The notes under the pieces are model-generated. The model ran no database searches, was not told the origin of the DNA, and saw only the letters and a program-made list of their open reading frames with translations. A DNA stretch of 64,000 nt from Anisakis pegreffii (Eukaryota; Nematoda; Chromadorea; Rhabditida; Anisakidae). The stretch is taken from the NCBI GenBank assembly GCA_035041965.1, contig JAPYMA010001582.1, positions 62,001 through 126,000 on the forward strand, written 5' to 3'. Position numbers and translations under genes: made by a program. Below, piece after piece: positions 1 through 13,000 of this stretch; position 1 is the first letter of the stretch, and each line of letters begins with the position of its first letter.

Positions 1-190
1 GCACAATGGCGCTGTTAGTGACGGTGATATTGGAGTGTTCACATGATTAATATTGATAAGAGGATGCATCGATGCAGTGATAATAGTCATACTTATGATG
101 ACACAAGTAACCACAGTGACATTTGCTGTGATCAATTCTGTGTTATCGTTTATTAACTCTCCAGGGCCAGATAATCTGGATAAAATGATA

Positions 191-538
191 TTAATAATGA
201 GAGCTGACAGCTATTATTAGATGAACAATCCTGTTGACGTTAGCATAGCCATACACATCGCAGAGAGAATACTTCAAGACCATACTTGTCATTTCATATG
301 CCGATTTTGTGTTGACTCTCTTATATGAACTCATTAGGTTATCCTCTACCGACATTAAAATCTCATTCAGTTTCCTTTCACTTCGTTCATTTTCATATCT
401 ACTTTTTGCTGATAGTGAATAGCTGTTGGCATTTGCATCGAGATTAACAGTATTCATAAGATTCCTGAATGATTCGAATTGAGGACCGGTTTTAGTCAAC
501 GATAGTTCGCTGGCATAGCACAGCTCAGTTTCGTCCAA
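191..538 (-). CDS. Unidentified 115-codon open frame at the left edge
   Basis: This minus-strand frame is free of stops for 348 bp and is hydrophilic and Ser/Asn/Glu/Lys-rich, with a segment SRYENERSERKLNEILMSVE that could be helical. It starts at TTG with a stop just upstream, so it would have to be an exon or use an internal ATG at 453. No clear acceptor is visible. I recognise no family; it may be chance. Confidence 0.2.
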   Translation of the reverse strand: MDETELCYASELSLTKTGPQFESFRNLMNTVNLDANANSYSLSAKSRYENERSERKLNEILMSVEDNLMSSYKRVNTKSAYEMTSMVLKYSLCDVYGYANVNRIVHLIIAVSSHY

Positions 539-1207
539 TCAGTATTTCTCGCAAATTTTTTACCTGAAAAAAAGGATGATGCCAATTAGTTGGAATACTT
601 GGAGAAGTCTTTGGACTGGCAATATCATAGTGTCAGTTCCGGTTAACCTACATGTCACGGCGGTTGCATGTGCACAGGTATGAATAAATGTGAATGTCAC
701 AATCAACTGCAGTCATCATGACACAGAGATTCTCACCTCTCAGAGATGTACACATCAGTATCTGCCATTTTAATTCTACAGAATATTAGCTGAAGTTGTG
801 TATGAATGATTAGTATTCGAGTTTAATTTATTCGCGTAATTAGTTGTTTATGAAAATGACTGACTGTTCAAAAAAGTGCATCTGAAATATTTCATCATTT
901 CATTTTCATATTTCAATATGATGAACAAACCTACCGTTTGCCAAATTTTTATACTTATATCCACTGATTCTGTGAATTTTTGAATTTTAAATTATGAATT
1001 TGATATTTAATATTCATCTGGCCAAAATTATTTCCATTGACTGTCTACTGTAATGTAAGAATGTACAGCCTTTCGAAGCACTTTTACGGACAAGTCCAAA
1101 ATTTTATGCGCGCTCCATTTTGAACGATGGTTTGCATTCATACGTTAAGAACCATCTACGACCGCAGAAACTGCGTATTCGAAGCCACATGCTTTCTTGC
1201 TTATTGT

Positions 1208-1272
1208 TTTTATGGTATCGTTGTAGGCATCTAAGCCTCCTCATTGCAGGCTTAGAAGAGAATACCATAAAA
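1208..1272. repeat. Imperfect hairpin
   Basis: Arm TTTTATGGTAT (1208-1218) pairs with ATACCATAAAA (1262-1272), and CTAAGCCT (1231-1238) pairs with AGGCTTAG (1248-1255). An internal loop of 12 versus 6 nt separates the stems, with a 9-nt terminal loop. The size is near that of a microRNA precursor, but the internal loop is large. Confidence 0.6.
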
Positions 1273-3623
1273 TGGCATGTTAATCAGGTGTCCAAGCCTT
1301 CTGATTCCTTATTTCTGATCAACGTGAGAAACTGATAGAAACGGAGTCATTAAACAAATCTTTCATGTGACTGAACCAAATTTTATGACCAATTAAGATA
1401 GTTGTATCTATTTATGGTACGTTACTGACTAAGCGTATTGCAAACGTTATCAGTTGTTCGATAATCTGCGATTGACTGTATACCCATCATCAGAAAACAT
1501 TCAATTCCTCGCATCATTTCTACCACTCAAGACAACGCAATAAACAAGCACCTATGAAAACATGTTGTAATCATATCATGAGATGTGAATGTATCGAGTG
1601 AAATTTTCCTACCAACACTTTGTTTTTCTATTACTAACTGAATTCAGTTGAGACCATACAAGTTGTTAGATTCATATTATGTTGTGTTAAATTTCATGAG
1701 GCAATATGGAACTGCTTCACAGTTCTTCACAACAGCGGAGAATTTGAAGTAAAATAGTGTAAAATAACAAAAACAAAAACGATTACAATCTGTTTATTTA
1801 TTCGAGTCGTCGTTTTCAAATACGCGATGCGATGCGAACAAGAAGTTAGAGTTTCATCAGCCTTGTGATGTCAACAATATTTTCACAGTTTCCGAGGTGA
1901 GCAGCAGTAATCGTCGGCAGCTTGCGCCTTAAAAACCGGTTCTAATGTTACTTGCATAGTTGCCGGATTGTTCGTCGCTAGGATGTTGTTGATGGTGGTG
2001 GTGCTGATTGTTGATTATTGCTGAATGGACGACGTTACAAATATTATTCTCATTCAACGAATATTTCACCTTTTTGTCACTCTACCTGCCAGCTGCTACT
2101 TTCCAAACTGTTGGTTGAGTTAGTTGTTGAGCGAGCCAAAAATATTGTGGTGCTAGCGATAGATGTTATTGCGCTTGTATTTACATTGTTTGTTATTGCA
2201 TTTGCGATCCTTTTAGATTATTGCTGAATGAGCGCTGAAATTTCAAATCAAAACAAAAACTAAGCAGAAGTATCACGATAATCAACCGAACCGTTCAACA
2301 CAAACATTCACTTAATTCTTTATCGACCCTCAGAAATTTGATTCCCTTAAATTCGCACACATAGCGCTTTGTTTTCCTGCTAAGCACTATTGCCCGCATA
2401 TTAATAACTCCTTCATGTACCTACCTATCTGCGCCAACTTCATGTCGTATATGAGTACTTGAATGTTGATTCTCAGGTTGCAGTGTAATGAATGCACTAC
2501 AGTGCAGTTTTACCACTTTAGGTAATCGTGAACATGCAGAAACAACAGTTTACTGTGTGCTTTCATTCATTGCGTCTTGTCAATTCATTCGATTATGTCA
2601 AAATTTCTTTCTTCGTTATGCATTCGCCTGCATTCAGTTCTAATTTTAGCCGTCACTTTTCGCATTCCATCAATCAATTCACACATTCCGTCATTTGGCA
2701 TTTCCATTCGGTCAGAACACGCTTTACGTTCCTTCTGTGACATTCCACAAACTTTACTTAGAGGTCTATTTTATCAGTTCATTCTTCAAACATCCCTTCT
2801 CTCAGTTGCATTTGCAACATTTGATCGTCCAACTAATACCGAACTATTTCTTTCTTCCTTCCCTAATCATTTCATCAACTCTAAATCCTGCTATCTACTG
2901 ATATCCTGAAGCATCTACTAATATCCTTCATCCATCTTTATAATGAGTAACCACAAACAGATTTAACGGTAACGTTCAATTGTAAATGTTGATTTTGGCA
3001 GTCATATGGTACTGGCTTACTAGTCGTTGGCCTTAACAATAATTTTTCTTTGAAATGCTTCGCAGTGACACGTTTCATGCAATTTATCAAATTGTTTATT
3101 TCGTTGATGTTACAAACGTCATTTTTGGTTGTGACTTGCGCTCATGCATATCAACTCGTCAGTAAATGAATAACAACACGTTCACGTTCCATTGCGAGCA
3201 CACAATTTTATTCGGTCGAACTGTGTGTGAATGATATTATTGTATTTGCCCATGATTATTACTGCCTTCAGTATCGTCATTATCATTGTTAGTATTATTA
3301 TTTCACCTGTTCAAATTATTCCATCCTCCATTCATCTCATTAATTCTATAATTATTACTGACATTGGAACTTTTGGTGTGAAATCATTGTGTTTTTACGA
3401 TGCAATCGATGAAGACCATGAAAATTCTCTCGTTTCCTCATTTGCACATCATTTTAGTTGAGCGAAAACTGCCATGCTACAGCTAGAAAGAAAGATCAAT
3501 AGGTGAAATTAAGTTAGATCAATGAATTTAGCTGAGAATTGTTCTGAATTCGAAAACCCATTATAAGATTCTTTTCCGTTTTATTATCACTATCATTATG
3601 ACAATAATTCTTCATGTTATCAG

Positions 3624-3624
<1 letters not shown>

Positions 3625-3654
<30 letters not shown>
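3625..3654. repeat. ATT microsatellite, 10 units
   Basis: Uninterrupted ATT triplets upstream of the first detected ELM2-SANT gene exon. Confidence 0.95.
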
Positions 3655-4048
3655 TAATCGTACGCATTTATAAGCATTGTATAGTGATTCGTTCAACCTG
3701 TCTGATATTGTTACAATTTACCCTTTTCATTCATTCCACACTCCTGAAATTTGATCGTATCTTTCTTCTTGTTCCTTTAGAAACTCATCTATGTGCAGCA
3801 TAATCATAATTGTGTGAACTAATGTGATGATTTTGCTGTATTTCCTATTGAATACCGTTTTATGGAATGTATCTTCTTTGGATGAAGTGCCGGTTTCATT
3901 GCAAATCGATCATTTATCGGATAGGCTAATGACTCGTTATATTTATCGATAATTCAGCGGATTAATTGACAAGTCACTAAATGCACCGATAATTTAACGG
4001 ATTGACTGAGAAGTCCTCAAGTTCATCGATAATTTTTGCACGTTTCAG

Positions 4049-7000
4049 AGTGATTTGAATACGATTCTATCATTCGACTCACCCGACGACGACATAATCC
4101 CCAAAGAGCTACAACAAATGCCGTTTCCGGATAGCGGTGATCCATTTGTGCCTGGTCCTTCGCATGTTGATTCGGTCAGTTTCTGTTCTGTTGCATATTA
4201 ATCGTGCAATTGATTCACATTCAGTTTTTATTGTGTTATAATCACATCACCTCGATTATAACACAATAAAAACTGAATACCTGGATTACACATCACCTTG
4301 ATTACCTGGATTGGCCAGGTTATCAAACGCTCATAACGTTGCTGGCCACAATGCTCGCGTTTCCGTGCGCATTGTTTTAGCCTCAATTTACACCACCCCG
4401 CTGGCTAGGCGAGCAGGCCAACCGAACACAGCCGAGTAATTAATTAGTTGCCGTGAATATTTTGCATAATCAATCGTAGCCAAATATCAATCCAATAAAT
4501 AATCATAACTCTAAAATAAATATTCCGCCGATCGCTCACTGCGATTGACGAAACGACCACTCGATGTCCAAGTAATAATTAATGTTACATTACACATTAC
4601 GTAAATTATGTAATTTAGATGGTGTTATGCCCCATACCCTGAATGGATGAAATCAATAAAACTAAAAGTAAATGACTTGATATCGTTAAGAACAATAAGT
4701 GTTATGCTCTACGCCGTTTGCACTTTCGGTTGTTTATGAGCAGCGTTCTCAATTTTGCAGACAAATTGCGCAGATTCGCAGAACGCACTCGTTGTGCAGC
4801 TAGTTGATAATTCATTTAATTATTATTTCTGTTGTTTGCTGTTGCTTTCATCAAGCACGAAACAGACGTAGAACTCAGAAATGTTGAGTCTGGCTGCTGC
4901 CGCATAGAATCCGCTTACCGCTTATCGCTCCACTTTTTGCATTAAAATTACATGTTTGCAAAACTGCGTGAAGATTCTAGTCAGTGAAATGCAGCCACGA
5001 ATGAACGAATGAAACGTTGAGTGCGTAAACATTTAAGTACCAGGGTACACAAGCGACTTGACGATAACAAGAGTGCACGAACGATATTGAAAATGAAATT
5101 AGTGGCTCAAACCTCACTAGAATACTGTTGAAAGTTCATTCTAAAGCAATAAATAAGACATACAAATAATGAATATTTTTGCGCTATTCACAAATGAATG
5201 AGCAGATAGCGAGCTTCTCATAAAGCTTCATTATGTAATGCACATACAACTTTGCAAATGCTCAATCAACGAGTTCTTTATTTTGCAAAAATAATAATTG
5301 TGAACAATATTTGTACTGATGAAAATAATAGTACAAGAAGGTGTGAATGCCCCTTCACCAACGTTCCATCTCTATGTGCAAGTGGTGTGCAACAGTTCTT
5401 ACAAGCAGAACTCATCTTCCATATATGCCATTTGTCCCCGCGCTCGGGTGCTCCATTACCCGCTTCGATGGTCTAGCCACCCATCCCCTCCACCCCCTTC
5501 CCCCGCTCCCACCTCTGACACCTCCAAATTACCCAGAAATGAGTTATTTCCTGCCCCCTTCCCCCTCCCCTATGGGGTCCCTGAATACATGTACATCTGT
5601 TGCTCGTCTATGATTGTTCACTATTGCACATGCAAATGCATATAGGCTTACGGCGTATTGAAGCATATTGATGGGAGATTCCATTCTTGCATGCCCATCT
5701 ACCGATCTTCCGAGAGAGAAGAACTACAAATTCTATGTATTCAGCAAGTAAATTCCATTTTCTGCAATGGCGCAGTTAGAACTGGTTTATTTTTAGTCAG
5801 AAAAAGAATCAATAAAAATCCATGATAATGAATAATGCTGACTTCAAGGCAACACTCTGCAATAGCATGAGATTAGATTCGATGCTTGATAACATGTGAC
5901 AATAGCAATAGCCATAGTGTTCCCCCCCGGAGGGGAGGAAACATTTTGTGATCCTACGTAGAAATCAGAAATTTCGAACCAGGAAAGGTCACATAACACA
6001 AACTTGAGAGAAAGACAGCGATTGGAGATCGCATTAAATATGCATAAATGGACTAGTGCCTTCCACCATCGTTATGCACTCATGAATCTTCTTGCGTTCT
6101 TGTGATCACTTGTGCTCATTCGCTTCACCACATTTCACCGCTTATAACCATCGGTTTAGCCAGACGTATTGACTGCTCGCTGGAAGACCCGGGCAACGTC
6201 CCGTTAACTGAGAATCTTACATCGGACATATCTAATCAGCCTAGCAGGCTAACAGGACTGGCGAGCCTTACAGGATGTTTATACATATAGGACATAAGCC
6301 ACTGAGGCTCAGCACTCTTTCTTCATCATATGACCGATGAAGTTTGCATGATGTTGTGTGAAAAAGTGCTAAATCAAACATATGAACAACAATGAATATG
6401 TATGCGGGTGCATAAATTATTCTGTAGCACCCATGCATGGATGAATGATATTTTTTTGCTGGCATTTGAAGATATTAATAATATCCCCAAACACACTCAC
6501 TTTCTTTTCACACACAAGCTTACATGAAGAAATATGATAAATAGCATCTTCAGCATCTATTTCGAGTACGTATACGTTAATAAAATCACGAATATTCAGT
6601 ACATTTGAGTTGCTCGCTAGAGCATCATTCACTTAAGATGCTTTTTAGACTTCAATAGTTGAGTTGGCGAGCAGTTTCTATGCACAGATGAATAGTGTTA
6701 GGAATATATCGGCAGCAATTGCGTTGTTGTTAACTGCAGAAATTGTTGGAAAAATAGCGAAAATTGATCGAAAACTCAGTCACTTAGTCCCTGAAGCGAT
6801 GAGCCAGAACAGCGAAGAAAACAGAACACATTTTAGTGCTGATTGCTGTATTTTTTGTGGAATTTTTTTGCAGAACTGAACAAACACTCTTTGCTATCGA
6901 ATTGCTGTTAGGCTTTGCAAGGCTTTCAGGCGTTTTACTGGCGGAAAATTCTCATTACATATTTACGAATGAGTCTCTGTCATAGTTGGCTGGCATTTTC

Positions 7001-10000
7001 TTTTGCATACATTCGTATAAATTAGATTGCTTCAAACCGTTTTTTTTTTGGAATTTCATATGAGTCGCTCTTTCCACAGGCTTCCTCCTCTCGTTTTTGC
7101 ACAGTTTTTTATCGCTTTTCTCTGTGAGCTCTGTGCGGATTTCGTGAACTCTCTGCACACTTCCATCGCTGTTGCACACTCGTCGCTGATTGGTTGATTT
7201 TTTGCACAACGCGATTTGTGGCCACACTCGTCTACCGTAACCGTGCGCATCTCAGTTCAATGTTCTCATGTTCGTAACTTTCCTCTCCCCCTCTCGCACT
7301 CCTCACAAATCAGCAAGTTTTTCACCGCATCCGTTCTCCACTCAGTTTTGAAATTTATAATTTGTCTGGTGAAACGTTCTCAGCTTCATGCAATTCATAT
7401 GAAAAAAATTCTGCCTTCAAAATATCATTTGTATATGAAGGTAAATTTTTGTAGCCTTGGACTACTTCACTTGTAAATAACATTATCACTCTTTTGCAAA
7501 TGACCTCGAGTCGTTTTTAATCCTGCATTAAGAGTGCTTTAAATCACTTCTCCATTCTCGGAATCCTTCACAATACCCTATTATCTTTTGATATTTTAAT
7601 TAGTTCAAGTGTGATCGAATATCTTTTACGTTTTAAGGAAGGCAACAATCTGGCTAACGGAACGACTCTGGGTCCATTGCAAATCGATGTTGGCGTTGCT
7701 GGTGCATTGGCGGATAGCCTGAATGGTGATCGCCGAAGGCATCGAACCGATCCTGGGATTATCACTCAGCGAATCAGCACTTATTTACACAGGTCAATTT
7801 CAATTCTATTCCACTCCGAAGTTCATCAGTTCATTGTGTGTTCTTCTTTCAGACAATTGTGCTTGATATGATAATGATAATATTCGCCATATCCATTGCC
7901 TCTTATTGGATTGGATGAATGAAAAGTAAAATACTTCAGTAATGCTACGAGTTATGCAATGGACTCTGTTACTATTATTAGTGACAATTACTGATAATGA
8001 ACATACGATTACTAGGCAACGGACGAGTGATACTATTCCTAAAACATCATGCTTTCTGAAAAGTCCAGCAAAATTTCTACTAATTGATGGACAAATGAGT
8101 AATATGAAATTATAAACGATTATGTAAATGGAGCTGATAGCAGCTAGTTAGCAGCCTCATTTCTATGCAGCAACATTATTATGCACGAAACTTCTCCGTT
8201 CTATTTTTTGCACTTTTCTTATGCGTCTACTTCATGCGTTTTCATCCCACATCGTCCAGATCGAGCAAAACAAAAGTTTGCTGCAAGAAAAGCTATTAGA
8301 TGTTGTAAGTTTTGTGTGCACACTGTGCATTCTTGTGAACATATGTGTGCGTGCAAATGTACTGAAATGTGTGTTGAGATGAGTTAAACAAATTAGTTTT
8401 CATTCATTCGTCTGCTCTATCCATGAGCTTTCATGCTCTACTTTAGTTCCATGTGTACGCAATAAACCACTCGTTTCTTCTCTATAAATTTCTAGAAAAT
8501 GAGATTGTGCTGTTATGCCATATTTGGATTCTGATACAGAAAATTTTGCTGAATTCTCGTCATAGAATACGAGAGTGAGAGTGTCATTCTGCATGCTCGT
8601 TCAATAATTTCAATTCGTTCATCACCTAAAAATGGTCCACTGTACAGTCAACCACAAGCATCGATGATGCAATTTGAAGTGATTTTGATTGATGAGTGTT
8701 TCGTCATTTTGTAATAATACTAATAATGAAAACGATAATAATGATAATCTCATATCATCACATTAGCACTTAAACAGCAGTCATATGAGTGAAGAGTGAT
8801 GTGCCGATTGATTAAAAGTCACAGCCGTTTGAAGTTTTCAGTGCTGCACCTTCATCAGATCTATCAAACGGCGGAGCGTTTTCGTCGGAAATGAACGGTC
8901 GTGATCGTAATGGCAACGATAAACGCTTGATAGCACTCTCAGATGCTCAACAGCCAATAGATTGCTCGTCCATATCCACAAATAACAACAACAGTAGCAA
9001 CATGTTCACGAATAATGCAGCTAATCTAAACAATCCACTGAGAATGCATCGTAGAAGTAAAGGAAAACCCGAAAATGTTTGTCAGCTTTTGGCTTCAATG
9101 GAGCAAAGAATCTCCGCATCGTCGTACTTCGACTCGTCCGATCCTTCAACCGGCGCAATTCTACGTAAACAGTCAGCGCTCAGTACGCTACAACACCACA
9201 AGAAGTTTGTTTGTTTCCAGTCGTTTCTCGTTAGTTTAGTTCATGGTCTTTCCATTTTTGTTTGTTTAAAGTTTTATTCTCCTGATTGCTTTTCGTTTTT
9301 TTGTGTGTGTGCAAATTTCTATTGTTGAGTGTAACTTCACGTTTTTAAGTGTTACCTTTCAATGTTACTGATGACTATTCGTTTAATTCGAAGTCTGTTT
9401 GAGTTCATTTCATGTAACATATATTCATCTCGTACATGTTGTCAGATTTGTTTCATCGTGTTGATTGTAGGTCAGAAGTGTTGAATTTGATGCGATCATT
9501 AATATTTTTACATTCAAGAAAAGCAATTCCATGTTTTTGTTTCGTCGAGATTCAGTGTTTTTGGGTGCAAATTGGTGTTTTTACGGCACGGAATTGATCT
9601 TGAGCGTAATTCAGTGCTGCAAGCCAGTAGTAATTGATCGTCCGTCGTAAAATGAATTCAAGTTATTTTCTCGCTAAGGAGTTCTTTTTTGAGCTCAACT
9701 TTCATTTAATTATGATGTTTATGGAATTAATTTGACTGGTTCATCGTATTAGGCGCACATAATCAGCTGATTGTTTTGTATGAAAGCCTGATTGGTTAAG
9801 CAATTGCATATTTGCACAGTTTCACTCGCTCAACTTTGATGACTTCGCGTTGATGTTTCCGGGTTCAGAGATATCAGCTCAGAGAGCAGTCAGGCTTGAA
9901 AGTCAACAGCTGATAGCTTAGGAGTGGCTCTAAAAATAGTCTGAAATCAAATTGGTGATAAACGAACGTGTAGTTTTGCAGCGAGGTAGCGATTTCCTTC

Positions 10001-13000
10001 GTTGATTTCAATTATTCCTTCATGTAGCGAGCGATTTGTTCGTTGTCGATCAGCTGAACGTACCACACGCAACTGGCTCTCCGACTATGAGTTTTCTGTG
10101 ATACCACCTTCGTTCCTCTATCGTATTAATTCTTGTCTGCTTCTTGCAGATGGAATGAATTTTCAGACTGAACGCAAGTTTCAATTCGTTACAAAACAAA
10201 AGCAAACGAGTAGTCGTCTATGTCTGAGAAGGATAGAAGGAAATCGCTCATGTTCGTCGTATCATTTTGATTGTTGAAGTGAAGTGCCTTCGTTGTATTG
10301 CTGCTTGCTGCAAAGAAATTTTCTTCTTCTTCAAAAGAAAACAAATCACATCTTCAACACATCAAAAGTTTCATATTTCGCCGCCACCAGTCTGCAAGAG
10401 GAACGAACTGTGCAGCAGCAGATAATGTTCATTATTGCTGCTGCACCACACTCCGCCTCTCACATGATATGATATGATCAAATCACACAAATTTTCCTTT
10501 CTACATACATTCATTCATGACGTTGTTTGCTGATTCGATGCTTACGAAACATTGTGTTGCTCTGTTTCATGCAAAAACCAGAAGAGAATACCTCTGTTTC
10601 AACGGGGTTCTTTGTGTTGTGAAAAAGGAAACTGAACTGATTAGATGATGATGATGATGATATTGGTGATCTTTGTCTTTCCTTCCAAAAACACTGTGAC
10701 GATACGGTTGGCCCAGCAGCACTTATTTATGTGCGATCAGATGAAAAGGCAACAATTTTGAGAGTGGATTCGATGTTTTGCAATAATTCCTTTTGCAGAA
10801 ACACTTTCTTGTTGTTGCTGCTGCTGCTTTTGCTGTGCTGATTGACTGAATTGAGGCGAAATTTTTTTCATTGCAAATGGCAGCAAAAAAACATCACTAT
10901 TTGGGTACATTTCATAGGTTTTTGCAAAGAAAATTTTCATCATTTCTCATCGTTTTTTTTTCATCCGAGTACATTCATTCATCTATTCATTCGTTGAGTC
11001 GTTCGTTCGTTCACTCAACTGCATTCACACAAAAAAACTTGATTCTATTTCCAATCGCTCATTGCACATTCACTTCCACACTCTCAACTGTGTACGCGTT
11101 CAGCAAACTCGCACTGAATGTACCCACTATTCAACAAATGATTTAGAAGTTACATTCTAAGCAACAATAACTGTTTTACTTAGTAATCTTACTTGTCATT
11201 TTACCTGTTATTCGTTTCGTTTGTTCGTGACTAGTGGTAAAGCATTCAATTTATGCTATGGTCGGGTTGTTAGCGATCTCGTGCTTGTGGGGATCCTCAA
11301 AAGCACGTGATAGGGTCGAGGGTCTAGTGAACTTTGTGCACAGTCGGCAACCCGGATCCATCCGAAATTTGTGATATGCTCAGGTAAATACGGAGCACAA
11401 AGGCAAATGCGATAAGGCATTTATGCATTCGCGTTTTATTGTCTGTGCCTAAGTTACATTTTGTTTTGTTTACTTGTTCAGCTGTAGTTTGTGAATTAAA
11501 TGGGTAAAGGGGATGCCCGTCCAACGATGAGACTGTGATAATAATAATAATTCATGGCACAGTCATGATAAGTTAGCAAAAACGTGTGATACTCAAATAT
11601 CTATATAAATTTACTCTTCTTATCATTTCATTAGTGCTTAGTGACGATTGACACGAATGATGGTTGTTTCATTGCTTCATGCTTCCACGTTTTTTCATAA
11701 ATTTCATATCTGATCGTTTCGAACGAATGAAATTGATTGTTTCGAAACGATCGAATCGACCTTTTGGAATTGCCTTGAAACTTGAAACCTTTTCATCAGT
11801 GCGCTTTCTTTCACCAAACAGTTTAGTCCCCAAAGTCCTCCCGTTTTTTCCTTCATTAGGATTTGTTCCGTCGAAAGGTGTCGTCGTCGATCGTCGGTCC
11901 TCATGAGCTCTTCACCGTATTCGTTCCAGCCATTTGACCCGAGTAGTGAACATCAAAATGGCCGTTGAATACAACTATGAATATGTTTACTGTTTTTAAT
12001 TTGCCATCGGAAACGACGCTCATGCGATGAGCCGTGTTGATTCGACTTGATGCGATTGCTTTTGATGCTGATTATTGCACAGTGGCGCTGTACTGAATCA
12101 CTTTCGTACACCATTTAGTGGTTTTTCTCAATTTTCTAAATTTTCTCATTGCTTTTCCGCAAATAAGATTTGTATTGGTATGTAATTCTTTTAAAATCAT
12201 CACTATGGAAATGGTACTATAAAACACCCATATGTAATTTCCTTTCTTGAGTGGCATTGCTTTAACGAGCTTATGAATGGGTTCAGCATTGAAAATTTCC
12301 TCATTGTCAATATTGGGTTCAGACGGCACTCGAAAAAATCCTTTCCAAAACACGATGCTGTGTATCTGTGTCCTGTTTGTGATTCGTCTTAGTGTTGCTC
12401 TCCTTGCAAAATCAGCACAAAGTGCTCGTGAAGAAGAGGCAAACGAACAAGCAAGTTCCTTGTTTTTTTGCAAGCAGTACACATCAGTTTCTGATGGAGT
12501 GATTCTTTATAATGGTTCGATGTGAAATTGTTTACATTTTCACCTTCTCTCAGCCTGTGCAGTTTGCATCGAGCGGGTGCTATATGCATGCGCGTCTGAC
12601 AGCTGGTTGGGTGCATTCTGTTCGATTATTTTCCAGTAGTCATCAATTGAACAAATGATCTGAACATGTCTCTCTCTGACTAAGCGAAACATCCATCTTT
12701 CACATTAAGAAACCAAATGGAACACAAACAAAACGAACGCATGCCAGCCACTGTCTGATGAAACTCGAAAATGTACAGACAGCGTTGAATTGTTTTTATC
12801 TGTCGCATTCTATTTATCACTTCATCATCTGCTATTGTCATTATCAGTGCGGTTGATTGTGCTGATTCCTCTCGCGCTGATTTTGATAAACTATACCATC
12901 GATTAGTTATCAGTAAGACAATCTTGTGATTACGATGTGCTGACGTTCAAATTCAGCCGCTCATATCAGTCTAAGATATGTGCTTAAATGAAAGTTCCTC

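Larger units (their letters stand above)
1..4048. other. AT-rich region upstream of the first detected exon
   Basis: Should hold the missing 5' exons and promoter of the ELM2-SANT gene or be part of its intron. I could not assign an exon. A hairpin lies at 1208-1272, an ATT repeat at 3625, and the minus-strand open frame at 191-538 is the only long one. Confidence 0.5.
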
